Assembly (NCBI GenBank): GCA_001430745.1
Contig: KQ482027.1
Location: 48,479-86,189 of the forward strand
Direction of reading: 5' to 3'
Length of the DNA stretch: 37,711 nucleotides
From: Auxenochlorella pyrenoidosa
Lineage: Eukaryota > Chlorophyta > Trebouxiophyceae > Chlorellales > Chlorellaceae
Made by a program: the position numbers and the translations under genes. Positions 21,174 to 33,224 of this stretch are shown here, piece by piece (the stretch's first letter is position 1; each line of letters starts with the position of its first letter). The notes below the pieces were generated by a model. That model worked only from the letters and a program-made list of their open reading frames with translations, did not search any database and was not told the origin of the DNA.

Positions 21174-21902
21174 CGGGACAGACTGTCGAAATGGCAGAGC
21201 GCTGCTTGGTCTGCAACAAGAAGCGCAGCAAGAGGAGGCGCTCGCGACTCCCCACGAGAGGGCAGGACTCGATACGACAGTTCTCTTTCTGCTCAACAAG
21301 CAGAAATCAAGGGGAAACCTATGGGCACGTCACGGTGCAAAGCATCTAACGGGCCATAGGACCGCCAGGGAAGCTGCCGCCGCTGCCCCGCCCTGTTGTG
21401 CAGAAGCCAGCTTGTATGGACAGGGGTCGGCCGGGCAGCCCATCCCCCTTGCAGCAGCTTCCTGGGCACTTGCACAGCCGTGCATGCATGTAACACCTGC
21501 CCAGCCACTCTATGCTGCGAGCCGCAGCCGACCTAGCCAGTACCGCCTTCCTGCACTCCCCAGAGCGCAGCATGGCACAGCGCACCTGCGAGGCGGTGCC
21601 AGCAGCGAAGTCGGGTGGCCAGTGACGCTGCCGGCTGCCTCCCCGGGCTGCATTCGCCCAAAAAGCTGTGCATGCGCCAATCCTGAGCCAGGTGTGCGCT
21701 GCTTCAAGCCACTTCAAGCCCTGCCGGTATCGGGGCGCTTCTCACACAGCAGGTCGGCAGATCACAGCGCAGAGGCCGCAAGTTGCATGCCGAGGCACTG
21801 CCAACAAACTGCACGCGAGGGTACACAACCACAAAAGCAAGGTCCTGCTCTGCCAGCAAGCCAGGCGGCGCCAGGCAGCCCCATAGAGCGGCGCCGGCGG
21901 GC
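21174..21902. other. Intergenic region between two head-to-tail minus-strand genes
   Basis: It contains the 3' UTR of the FAS1 gene and the promoter/leader of the BTB gene. No TGTAA on the minus strand was found. A plus-strand 52-codon frame at 21191 was judged not to be a gene. Confidence 0.4.
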
Positions 21903-23351
21903 TCAGCTGCCGCTGCTGGCTGCCTGGACAGCCACGGGCAGCAGCACGGCATCGATGGCATGTGCCACACCTCCACAGGTCTCCAGGTCAGCAGCCACGA
22001 CATTGGCAGAGTTTGCCGCCCCGGAAATGCGGATGGCTGGCGGCCCTCCCCCCCCGGCGGCGGCAGTGGGGCCCCCTGCCGAGGTGTGGGCGGTCAGGTT
22101 CAGGCGGGCGCCCTGCGGCGGTCAGCCAGAGGCGCAGGCCGGGAACCGCCATCACTGCAAGATCATTTCATCGCTCACTGCAAGATCATTTCACCGCTCC
22201 AAATCATACAACAGCCCGCAATTCCCTGCACGCCGCTCCATGGGCTGCCGCCAGCAGGCCTGCGCCTGCACCAACGATACACACACCACACATCCATCCC
22301 CGCGCAAGCAGAGCCCGCCAGCCGAGCCTCCGCCCGCACCCACCGATGCATCGCGGGCCAGCGTCGGCAGCAGCTGGCCCTCGTACAGCTGTCCCGCCTG
22401 CCAGGCGCCGGCCACCAAGTGATATGACACCAGGGCAGTGGCGGCAGCTGGGCTGCCCAGCAGCGCTGCCCGCGAGCCCAGGGGCAGCGCCGCAAGGAGG
22501 GTGTCCACGGCCGAGTTGGTGGGGACAAGCAGGGTGAGGTTGCCGGCTGTGGTGGCGCCGCTCAGCTGGGCCTGCAGGGGCCTCAAGGCAGGGGAGGGGG
22601 CTTGCAGTACCGAGTCCTTAAGAACAGATTCCTGGCACAGCAGTGATGCTGCAGCAAGGTGACAGGGCAGCAAGGGGGCCAGGCTCGGAATACCCCCCAG
22701 CCCCCCACCCCCCACCCCACCCCACCCCACCCCCCAGCCCGGGCCCTGCACGACTGGCACGCCCGGCATGTCAGCGCAGCGCCCAGGCCAGCCTCACCAG
22801 CAGCCCGCTGGCCTTTACCACTTCTGCGAATGCAGAGAACTCTGGGGTGGTGAAAAACAGGGAGTCAACTGGCAGGCACTTTGAGGCTGACTGGCCAGCG
22901 GGAGGGCCGCCACTACTGGCTGCGCCGGCAGGAGCGCCGGCGGCGGGAGCAGCAGTGGTGGGGGCGGCTTCGGCTGGCGGGGCCGCCGGCGACTGCAGGG
23001 GCGCCGGGCTGGGTGGCTGGGGAGCGGCGGGGCTGGCTTCCGGGCTGCCGCCGAGCTGCTCCACGCCAAGGGGTAGCAGTGGAGTGTCGGCCACTGCAGT
23101 GGGCAGGAAGCGAGGGCTTTAGGGTTCACCCTGGATGCAACCTGTCGGCAATAAAGCAGTGGAGGTGCAGTGATGGGTTCCCCCTGTCGAAACATGGGCG
23201 GACCAGCCAGATGCACTGGCGGCCATCGCCAATGCCACCACCTTCACCGGCTGCTGCTGCAGCCCGCGTCATTTGCTGCACAGAGCACAGCTGCAGCCCA
23301 GCCGCACGCAAACGCATAGTCGTGCCCCTCAGAAGGATTTAAGGTGAGCAT

Positions 23352-23401
<50 letters not shown>

Positions 23402-26400
23402 GCAGCAGAATCAGCGGCAGCAGCAGCAGCAGGAGCAGCAGCAGCGCTAGCAGCAGCAGCAGCAGGGGCCCCTTACCATGAAGGTAGCCCTGGCACATCG
23501 GGATGTCTGGGAAAATGATCCTTGCAGAGTTGCTGGGCCCCACCAGCGTGACCTGGGAGCCCTGCTTCCGAACCGTCAGGCACAGCCGCTGCCCCTGCAC
23601 ACCAGGGGGGAGGTGTGTGTGTGTGTGTGTGCACGAACAGCACGGCCCCCCCCCCCGCCTCGTCGCGTTTGTGTGCGTGGGGTGGGGTGGGGTGGGGTGG
23701 GGTGGGGGGGGTGGGGTGGGGTGGGGTGGGGGGGCGGGCCAGAGGGGTGCCAACAGCTGGGCGCTGGGTGCCTTGAGGAGGTGCCTGGCACTGCGCACGG
23801 TCTGCATGGCGCCGGCGCTTGTGCCTAACTCCTCGCCACCGCCGCATGCCTCGTCCTGGCTGCTGGCGCTGATGCCAGCTGTGCGGCGCGCCTGTGGCGA
23901 TTGTGCGAATGTGGGCAGCGCCTCGCCATCCTTCATGTCCTCCACACGCAAGGCAGGCGTCACTGCAGCGGGCAGCGGGCAGCAAGGCAAGCAGCCGTGG
24001 GGCGCAGCGCGACAGCCTGAGGTGGCGCCTGGCTGGGCGCAGCGTGCGGCATGATGCGAGAGGGCTGTGCGCGATTCTGTCCGTGACGCGCAGCCAGGCC
24101 TCCTGCCTGGACACCAGCATCCATCTGTCCCATCCCGGGGGGGGGGGGCCTCTTGGCGGCGCCCTCACTTGTGGAGAAGGACAAGAGGTTGATCAGCGCC
24201 TGTGGATTGGTGGCCAGCGCCTGCACCATGCCGCGTGGCAGGCTGGCCACGAATGCAGACGCCGCCTGGCTTGTGGCTGCGGGGGCAGCACAGGAGAGCG
24301 CAGGGCCTTCTATCCACAGGCGTCATTGATTGCGTACAGTATTGAGCCCTGCTACTTGGGACACCCATGCAGAGCGCAAAGCCGCCAGGCCAGCTGCCAG
24401 CAATGCCACGTCAGCAGCCACAGTGCAAGGAGCAACGCACGGGTTGATCCCCACACCCTGCATGGTGGGCCACACCAGGCGCGGCACCCAGCCTGGGCAG
24501 GGCGGAGATGCTTGGCCAAGGGCCTAAGCCCCCACTCACTAAGGACCACAGTCACATTGTTGGGCAGCTGCCGTGCATACTCAGCCTGGAAAGGGGGCGA
24601 GCCGGAGGCGTGCTTGCGTTATGGCAACTCATAATCACTCTCTTGGATAAAAGGGCACCCTCCAGGCGCAGCATGCGCTGCAGCAGCATGTTCTGGCAGC
24701 GAGGCCGGGACCTCGCGCCGGCCGGCCTTTCAAAGCCCCGGCCCGGGCACGCTGTGAACCCCAACATGAGTGCTGGCTCGTGCACTCAGACCCACCACTC
24801 CTGGGAAGCTGGCGGCGCCAGATGCAAACTCGTCGGCAAGCGCCGGGGTGGCGGCCGCAACCTCCAGAAAGGGGCTGCACCCGCCGGCAGCTGCCGCCTC
24901 TGGTTCTGGGCTGGGTTCGCCCAGCAGGGGCTGCGCTTGGGTACGGGGCTGCCCGGCTGCAGGGGCGGCCAGCTGTGTGCCTGCAGCAGCAGGGCCAGGG
25001 AGCCAGAGGCTGGGTCCCCCGCAGGTGCCATTAAGCAGCCGATAAAGGGGCCCTGACAGCCCCCATGCGAGCCATGCAGGCACGCCGGCAGCACCAGCAC
25101 CCAGGCAGGCACAAGCTCCGAGCCCAGCGGGGCTGCAGGGAGGCCAAGCCCCGCCCGCCCACCCACCCCCACCCCCACCCACGTACACACCCACCCACCC
25201 ACCCCTGGGTGCCAGGGCTGCCGACCCAGTGGCCGCCGCCGCCGCCGCTGTGCTCTGCTCCCAGCGCAGCGTGTCGTTGAGGATGTGCACCACCGCCTGG
25301 CCGCCGCACACGGCCAGGTCTCCCTCCAGGATCTGGGCGGCATCCCCCAGGGCCAAAATCACCACATCGGTGCCCTGCAGGGGGGGCGCCGGGGGTTGGG
25401 GGTTGGGGTTGGGGGTGGGGGTGGGGGGGGTTGGGTGGGTGAATGGGGGTGGGGGCTTGGATTCTTTCTTATTTATGGGGGTCGTGGGGCACAGCCCGCC
25501 ATGCAGCTCAGCGGCAGGGTGGGGCCAGCCACTCTGTGGTCCTGCTGGTGCTTGGCCCCGCACCGTGGGCGGCGGGTGCGGCAGCGCCGCCACTGTCAGG
25601 TTGTTCCCCTCATACTCCGTGGGCAGCGAGGTGCCGTTAAGGGCCTACAGAGGTGGGCAGAGGACGGGGGTGCAGCGCAAGGCGGGGTGCATTCGCACAT
25701 GCACATGCACACGCCAGCGGGCACGCTTGCTAGCTGCCCCACCCGTTCACCCACGAAACCACCCACCCACCCTTGCGCCCGGTCAGGCAGCAAAGCGCAG
25801 CAGCCACGCAGGCCATGGCTGCACGCGTGGCGCCGGCCAGGCATGTCGGTGGGCTTGGCAGCCTGCAGCTCACCCGCAGCTCTGCCAGGCTCTTGCCCCG
25901 GCCAGGAATGACGTGAAAGGCACCTGTGGCATGCAGCAGTGCGGGGTCCTGCAGGCTGGCGGCCACCCAGTCCTCAGACAGGCCTGCAGGGGATCGGAGG
26001 GAGTGCGTGTGTGGTACGGCAGCTGGCGGGTGTGGTGGGTGCAGGGCTGGAGCTGCAGGCGGGTGCGCAGGGTCCAGCGGGGGCGTGTACCAGGCTCGGC
26101 CCAGTACTCCAGGCTGGCAGGAGCTTCGGCGGGGCTGCTAGACAGGTCTCTGCGCTTCAGGCAGGGTGAAGGTACTGGTGGCAGGGACGCAACGCCCCCA
26201 TGCTCAGTCCAGGTCAGCGCCGGGGGCAGCTCAGCAATCTCGTGCGCAGCAGCTGGCTCGCACCCACGGCGATGCGGTGCTGCAGCGCAGCATCCGAGGG
26301 CACCAGCCAGGTGCCCTCTGTGGCGCTGTCGTTGGCCGCCTGGGCCAGCCCGGCTGTGTAGAAAAAGTTGCGCCAGACGGAGCTGGGCAGCTGGGCTGAC

Positions 26401-29400
26401 TGAATGGCGGCGGTGATGGTGGGGTAGCAGGGCGCAGGGCGCGCCGGCTGCGAGGCGTTGCGGGGCGGCAGTGGCCTGCGGAGGGGGAGTCTTGGGTTGC
26501 GGGGCGTGGGGCAGCAGGCTTGCAACTGAGTCTGGCCAGCGTGCGAACAGGCGCATGCCACCTGACAAGGAGAAAGGCAGCTGCTCCAGCTGGGCAGCCG
26601 GGAGCATGTGCCAGCAAGCCGAGCCGTGGAGCAGCTGGGAGCCAGCCGGCCAGCCAGCCAGCCGAGCCACGCAGCAGCTGGGAGCTTGCGTCTGCGTCAA
26701 GGCTGGGCCCTGTCCGGGCAGCTGGCGACAGGCAACAGAGGAGGCACAGCTGCCGAGAAGCCTGTCCGCGACTGCCAGAGGGGGGGCAGTTGCCAAGAAG
26801 CCTGCCCCCTGGCGCCGCCTGCCTCACGTTAGGGGCGCGTCGACCACCAGCACCGAGCCGCCGCTGCAGGAGCGGATCTCGCCAGCTGCCACAGTGGCCA
26901 CGGTGCCGTCCTCCCCCAAGAACTGGACCCTCTGAGGCAGGGAGCGGAGGCAGGGGCAGAGGCGGTTGCTGGGACAGGGGCAGAGGCAGGTGCGGAGGAA
27001 GCTGCTGAGGCAGGGCCAGGCGAGAAGCTGGGGTGGGCAGCAGGCGGCGTGGCTGGCACTGCTGGCTGCTCTGCCAGCACTGTGTGTGGCCCGCACAGCA
27101 CACCTCACACCTGCACGGGGCAGGTGCTGCTTAGTCAATAAGCTCCCACCTGCGGTCCATCGGGCACTGGTGGCGGCAGCAGGCGCAGGATGACATAGTG
27201 CCCAGGGCAGCCAGTCTCCAGGCGGGTGCCGTTTGGAAGCTGCGCCAGACCGGCCAGGGTCCAGCCGCCCGGCAGGAACTGGTAGCCGCCGAGGCAGTTC
27301 CAGGCGTCTGTGCTGATCCCTGGCGGCAGGCCCGTGACCGGCGGCGGCTCTGTGCTTCCTGCCCCAGCAGTGCCCGGGACGCCAGCCAGATAGGCAGGGC
27401 CCCCAGGGCCACCGCCGCCAGCCGGGCCTCCCAGACCACCCCCTCCAGGTGTGCCGGCTGCCGGCCCACCTGGGCCGCCCGGCCCGGGCAGGGCCCCAGC
27501 CTGGACGCCGTCAGGCGGGGGCAGCTGCGAGCGGGGGCCAGCAGAGCAGTGGGAAGCACACTTGGCACAACAGCAAACCACTGGTGCCTAACCTCATGCA
27601 AAGGCCAAACCATGGGGCAACACGTGCTGGCAACAGTGGTGCAGATTTATGCGCCCACCTGAGAGCCAGGGGACGCTCCCGGGTCCTGCCAGGCGGCAGT
27701 GCTGGCAAACGCCTGGGCTGCACAGGTGGATGTCCACATTGTGGATGGGGGTGCAGGCGTGGGCACGGGCTCCTGTCAGCGGGGCCCAGAGCAAGCAAGC
27801 CAGTGCTGCGCTGCCACCACCCGCGATGCCGCATGCCTGCAACACCCACCAGTTCCTGAATGCGCCCCTGGACTCCCAGCATGCTAGCCGACATCGGTAG
27901 GCCAGCAGCAAGCCCGTGTCCCCCTGCTGCGCCTCTAGACACCATCCAGCACCAAAGTCCACGCGACATCCACAATTGGCAGATTCCAGCCTCCTCGCCA
28001 CCCGACCCCCCGCCCCTTCCAGCCGCGCATCCACCCCTCAAAAACACACCTCCGTGCTCCCTGAAGCCCTGCTCGCTGGGCACCAGAGCGGTCCAGTTGG
28101 CACGGGGGTCCTGCAGCACCGAGCTCCAGTTGCTCTGTGCCGCCATGAAGCGCACTGGCCCCGCCTGGGAACTGCGAGGAGGAGGGACCGGGTCCAGAGC
28201 AGCAAGGATGGCAGGTTTGTGGGCAGGTGGGAAAAACGGGACACAGCTTGGCTGCTCTGGCGGTGTGGCATGTGCTCGGGAAAACAAGGGTGTTGGCGGC
28301 TGCCGTGGTCGGGAGTGCGTGGCCACGTGGACATGGTGGTGTGGGGGCCTGCGCCCTTGAGGCCCAGCGCATGCGTGCACAGTGCTTGCTCGCGGCCCCC
28401 TGCAGCCACTGCCAGGCGCAGCCCCACCTGATGGCCTCCTGCAGCGTCGCACTGCACCGCTTGCCCTCGATGGCGGCAGCCACCAGCTCGTGTAGAGTGC
28501 CATTCAGCGCGTAGACTGCAGGGCATGCGGCAGTGCGTCAGCAAGATGGCTGCCCAGCGGGGGGAGCTCAGCAGGCAGAGGGCAGACAGGCAGGGCCTGC
28601 GTCTGGGCCCATGCTGCGTGCGGTCATTACGCCGCAGCCCCCTGTGCGGGCCTTCAGGCTACAAAACAGTACTTGATCCATCGGTTGATCATGCCACAGC
28701 CCCCTGCCACAGCCCCCTGCACAGGCCGGCAAGCTGCATACATGCGTCATCCGGCTGGGCCCTGTCATTTACCTGTTGTGCGGTTGTCGCAGGTGGGTAT
28801 CTCGTCGATTGCTGTGGCTGAGGCGTTGGTGCCGTTCAGGGTAAAGGTGAGAGTAGGGGGGGCCTGCAAAAGAAGCCACGCTCCCTGTGAAGCTGGGCAT
28901 GCGCTAGAGTGCTTGCCAGGCAGCCCCTCAAAGCGTCATGTGCCGCCACCGACCAGCGGAGGAATGCAGGCAAGAGGTGTGCACCCTGTGCTGCTGACAA
29001 GCCAGCATCATAATGCCAGGCAGCACTTTAGGCCACCGCGCATCCCCAGGCACAGGCCCCTGCCCGCCCTGCTTACCCCCGGCGCCGTCGGAGCTCCAGC
29101 GCGCACGCGCAGCGGCCATGTGTCCCCGGCCTGCGTGGCCACCAGCTGGCCATCCAGGCCCAGCAGCTGTGAGGGCTCAAAGGCGCGCTGCAGCAGGTAG
29201 ACGCTGGCCAGCTGCGTGGCAGAGGCGTGAGGGCCTGGCGAAGCAGCACCGCTGCCGCCTGGGCTGCTGCCCGTCGGGGTGCCACTAGCAACGGTGCCTG
29301 TGGAGTTTGCCCCCCCGCCGGGGCTGCCGTCGCCGCTGGCAGTCTGGGTCGAGGTGTCTGCGGGGCCGGTGAACGAGGCGACTCGCAGAGCAGAGCCCTG

Positions 29401-32400
29401 CACACAGGTGGCCAGGCACGGTGAGCAGGCTTGGCATGATGTGCTGGCGTCGTCAGGGGCTGACGCCTGCCTGCTGCACGTATCGGGCCTGCGAGCAGTG
29501 CTCGTCAGCTGCCAAGCAAGTGCTTGCAAGCCTGTTGCCGACCTCGACTCAAGTGCCCTCACATCCCTGACCCCCCTACTGACCTGCATCGCAAGGTCGG
29601 TCGGTGCCAGAATAGTCAGGCTGGCCGCCGGGTCCTCCAGCCATGGAAAGCCGGCAGCCTGGAGCAGGCGCCTGAAGACGCCAGTGTCGCTGCGTTGGCT
29701 GCGTGCAGCGGAGCAACAGGCAGGGAAGGAGGTTTTCTGACACGCCAAGGCCAGCGCGCCGCCGCTGCTGCTGCTGCCGCTGCAGCCTGCCAGCATGCAG
29801 CGAGCCCTCCTCGCTGCTGCATCCAACATTGCTGGGCAGCCAAGGCATGCAAAGTCAATGCAGGCTTAGCCTTGCCTGAGGGCTTCGAGAGGGGTTGCTG
29901 GGCAGGATTTCGGAGGGCCGGCAGCAGGGCCGGCCGCAACCACGGCACCAGTGGCAGGCACCGCCTCGCCAGCTGGCCCTCCTGTGGGCAGTACCTCGGA
30001 GGCTGGACCTCCCGCGAGCGTCACCTGCGCCTTGAGCTGCACGGCAGCTGCCTCCTGGCGCTGCTCTGCAGCCAGGGCCAGGCGAATGGTCTCCTCTCCC
30101 ACGGGCGCCGCAGACGCTAGGGCGGCGGGCGTGGCGGCCGCATCGGCTGCAGGCTGGGCAGCTGCGGCAGGGGCAGCAGGAGCCTGGCCGAGGGGGCCGC
30201 CAGAAGGGGGGCTGGTGGCAGCCGGTGAGGACTGGTTGATGGGTGCCAGGCCTTCGACCGCCACATCATAAGGCACCACAGTCTCCAGCGGGGCAGATGG
30301 CTGCACGGGGGAGGGGACGGCATGCGCAAGGCAGTCGGGGCTGGTTTCCACTGGCGCACCAGCCCCGACAGACATCTCCAGGGGCAGGTGAGGGTGCCAT
30401 GTTCGGGGGGGGCCAGCTGCTCCAGGAGTCAAACAACACAGGAGCAATTTCCAAGAACCAACCCTCCCAGAGCCCTCAACGAATCCTCCTGCACGCTCCT
30501 GCTCCACAGCACCCGCCCCTCCCCCCACAGCCAGCGGCTCGCCCCTCCCTCAAAGCCAGCTGCAGCCCCCCGCAGCCAGCTGCCTCGCCCTCACCAGCAG
30601 GACAGCGTCCACAACGTGCAGCAGCGCCCGGCAGATGAGGATATTGGAGCGCACCAGCTGTGCTGAGGATGCATAGCCGTTTACGCGCACCGCGGCAGCG
30701 CTGCTGGCACTGCCGGCGGGCCTGGGGTGGATGGTGAGCAGGGCGCCGGGCAGCTGGGTGGCCAGCTGCGTGCCGCTGGGCAGGCGCACTGTGGGGGGTT
30801 GGTCGCAGGGCAGGGCACCCGCAGGGGGATGGACCAGTTTATGAAGCTGCATGTAGCCTGGGCAGAAGGGCGCCTGGACGGCGGCGGAACAGGGCATCTG
30901 TGTGCGCGCACAGGCCCCACGGCAGCAGGCCTTGCACACAGACGCCCTGCTTAGCAGCTGGCAGCAGCGTAGGAGGATACTCCCGCCGCTGGTCTTACCT
31001 AGGTCTGCAAAGCTGAGAGGCAGGATGGTGGCGTGGTAGGCAGCTACGCTCTCCAGCTGCTGCCTGCTGCCCAGCAGGGTCTGCTGGTCTACGCCCTCTG
31101 CTGCCAGCCAGGCGCGCACGGCGTCGTTGGTGGGTGCAAACACAGAGTAGGCTGGGGGCGCGGCCTGGCCGGGCGCGGTGATGGCCAGGCTGGCGTTGTC
31201 GGCCCCCGCCAGGCTGGCAGCAGTTGCGCTGAAGTTGTGGCCCGACAGCGCCAGGATGGATGCAAAGAGGGACAGGTCGCTAGTGCTGCTGCAGGCGGTC
31301 GGGCGGGAAACGGCAGGCAAGGAAGCGGCATCGTCAAGCTTGCCACAGCGCGTCAAGGGGCCTGCAACCGACCGGATGAAAGTTGACATGCAGGTGCAGC
31401 AGTACCAACGCATGTCGCAGTCCCGGCACATTGGCAGAGCAGGGTCGTGACAAGGTGCAGTCAGCTGGCCTTGCCTGAGGTAGGCTCGCACGTTGGTCTG
31501 ACAGGGCCCCATGCCTGCCTGCATCTGCTGGGCCGGCAGGCCCGGGGCAGGGGGCGCCTGCGGCGGCCCAGCCGGCAGCGCTTGCAGCAGGGGGCTGACC
31601 AGAGTAGCCAGTTCCCCCAGACCTGGGGCTGTTGCAGCGCCAGGGCTGCCTGGGGAAGCAGCCGGGGTGGGTACAGACGCAGGCGCCGGCGCAGGCGCAG
31701 GCGCAGGCGCAGGCACAGGAGTGGGAGGCGGCGTTTTCACTGGTGGCGGTGAGGGGGCCAGTGGTGACAGGGTCGTGGAAGGTGTGAGAGGAGGGCTTGC
31801 CCCCGCAGGAAGGGTGGGCACGGTTGGCGCAGCCTGAGCAGCCGGCGGACCGCTGGCCGTGCCGGGCAGCAGCGGCACGGCAGCCACCGCTACGGGGCTT
31901 CTGGCGCAGTTGCAGCGCCCGCAGGAGAACTGGCAGAAGGTGGCCATCCATGGCTGGGAGCACTGCGCGCAGGGTTATACCAGGCAGGGATGGTAGCAGG
32001 AGCTCAAGCCGGCGCCTTTGATGTGCCTGGGCCGGCCAGGTTCAGTCGCGGAAGCTGGGGAGGCACTCTGCGCCTATGTTGAGGAGTATGCACCTCGCCC
32101 CTACCCTGGCCCCCCCTGCTCTTCCTTGTTACACGACATGCTGTGCCTTACCTTGCCCCATGCGGCCTGCTGCCCGCAGGTGAACCCTGCCGAGGGCGGG
32201 ATGTCGGTGCAGACGCACACTCCTGGGCAGTGGCAGCGCCCACAGGTGGTCTGGCAGAGGCCGCCCTCCAGCAGGGCAGTGTCAAAGCACTGCCCTGCAT
32301 CACGCTGCGCAGGCCAGGGATTGCAGGGTGCACAAGAGTTGCACAGGAGAGTTGAGTCTGATTGAAGCGGTCGAGCTCTGGAGCAAACCAGAGGCCATCA

Positions 32401-32895
32401 TGCTGCCAGGCGGCTCTGCCGGCGCACACGCCTCACCACTGCCTGACAGCTCGGTGCGCCCGCAGGCACAGTGTCAGTGCAGGTGCAGGCTGCTGGTGAT
32501 GGCATCGGAGCAGGCTGGGCATCGGCCGTAAGAGCTGGAGAGGAGAGAGGAGGGGCGGGGGCGGCGGGCAGAGCGGGTGTGTACGGCGGCGGCGGCGGCG
32601 GCGGCAGCATGGAGGACGCTGTTGTGGGCGGCGCCAGCTCCGGCGTGCCCACCACCGGCTGCACAACAATCGTGGCTTGCTGCGCTCTGGCAGCCGCTGC
32701 ATGAATGCAGAGGGGCGGTGGAGGCCTGCTGTGGGCTAGTAGGGACGTCAGGAGTTGGTCACCAGGCCAACAAGTGGGCTCTTCGCTCCGTGTCCTCTCC
32801 CAAATCACAGAAGGATGCTGCTTGCCTGCCAGGGCCGCCAGCAGATGCAGGCTGGCAGCCAGGCGGCCTCCCAGGCCGGCCTTGCCTCCAGGCAT
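21903..32895 (-). CDS. Giant secreted protein: ShK-like modules plus six fasciclin (FAS1) domains
   Basis: 26 exons fit in phase to 1834 aa: 32895-32826, 32696-32437, 32304-32152, 31962-30999, 30788-30595, 30375-29876, 29698-29584, 29397-29077, 28863-28773, 28515-28428, 28171-28050, 27717-27659, 27524-27150, 26931-26828, 26475-26264, 25983-25874, 25644-25564, 25374-25203, 25052-24796, 24585-24540, 24276-24169, 23962-23772, 23594-23477, 23093-22798, 22631-22344 and 22112-21903. Signal peptide: LAASLHLLAALA. Two ShK-like modules lie around residues 97-182 (GLCQTTCGRC, FCQFSCGRC). A Pro/Ala linker follows, then six FAS1 domains with core strands YSVFAPTNDAV, LTILAPTDLAM, WTALVPSEQGF, GTWLVPSDAAL, VTVVLTTSQAA and LTLLVPTNSAV. 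Many N-glycosylation sequons are present. FAS1 proteins mediate adhesion at the cell surface or in the matrix. No GPI or membrane anchor is seen. Introns 1 and 6 have GC donors. The starts of exon 6 and the end of exon 22 are the least certain junctions. Confidence 0.82.
22153..22198. repeat. Two-copy 23-bp tandem repeat in the last FAS1-gene intron
   Basis: CACTGCAAGATCATTTCATC plus GCT at 22153-22175 is repeated at 22176-22198 with one mismatch. Confidence 0.75.
22692..22737. repeat. CCCCA/CCCCAC minisatellite in a FAS1-gene intron
   Basis: Runs of CCCC separated by A in intron 24. The transcript strand is therefore G-rich, with several GGGG runs that could fold into a quadruplex. Confidence 0.7.
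23351..23465. repeat. AGC trinucleotide microsatellite in a FAS1-gene intron
   Basis: About 115 bp of AGC units with few interruptions, in intron 23. The transcript strand carries CTG/GCT repeats. Confidence 0.9.
23612..23736. repeat. GT and GGGGT repeats in a FAS1-gene intron
   Basis: A GT dinucleotide run at about 23612-23632 is followed by GGGGT pentamers at about 23678-23736, both in intron 22. The transcript strand is C-rich (ACCCC). Confidence 0.8.
25155..25206. repeat. CCCA/CCCACC repeat in a FAS1-gene intron
   Basis: Short C-rich units (CCCACCCACCCC) lie directly after the donor of intron 18, so the intron start on the transcript strand is G/T-rich. Confidence 0.7.
25381..25457. repeat. 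GGGGGTT-type repeat in a FAS1-gene intron
   Basis: G-rich units with TT and TG spacers lie next to the acceptor of intron 17, giving a C-rich polypyrimidine tract in the transcript. Confidence 0.65.
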
Positions 32896-33224
32896 GACTC
32901 CAAGGGGAGGATTCAACAAGCACTGTCGATTATGAGGAAAGATCGGAGTAGGTTGAGCAGAGACCTTGCAGTCGCGCCACCAGCTTTCCACCTTGGCCGC
33001 CGGCTTCCCGCCCGGTGTCGACACCTTGCAGTCGCGCCGGGGTGCCCCCCTTTGTGTCTCCTTCAAAGCGCCCATACAAATCAGTTCGAACTATCCACGC
33101 ATGATGGTGGTGTAGATTCCTACTAAATGAACATTGCAAGGTAGCATATGAGCGTGAACGAGGGAGACGGAGGGTGAGCACCAAGCATGCATCTTCTGTC
33201 TATCTGCCAGGCAGCCCCGGCCGC
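32896..33224. other. Intergenic region upstream of the FAS1 gene
   Basis: It holds the 3' UTR of the WD/coiled-coil gene and the promoter of the FAS1 gene. The 16-mer ACCTTGCAGTCGCGCC occurs twice, near 32962 and 33023. No TATA box recognised. Confidence 0.4.

Noticed and set aside
21191..21349. Plus-strand frame starting MAERCLVCNKKRSKRRRS, zinc-finger-like
   Set aside because: It has only one CxxC, overlaps the 5' region of the BTB gene on the other strand, and has no further support.
27650..27890. Alternative exon containing GVQGRIQELVG in the FAS1 gene
   Set aside because: Its length breaks the reading phase; the acceptor at 27717 keeps frame on both sides.
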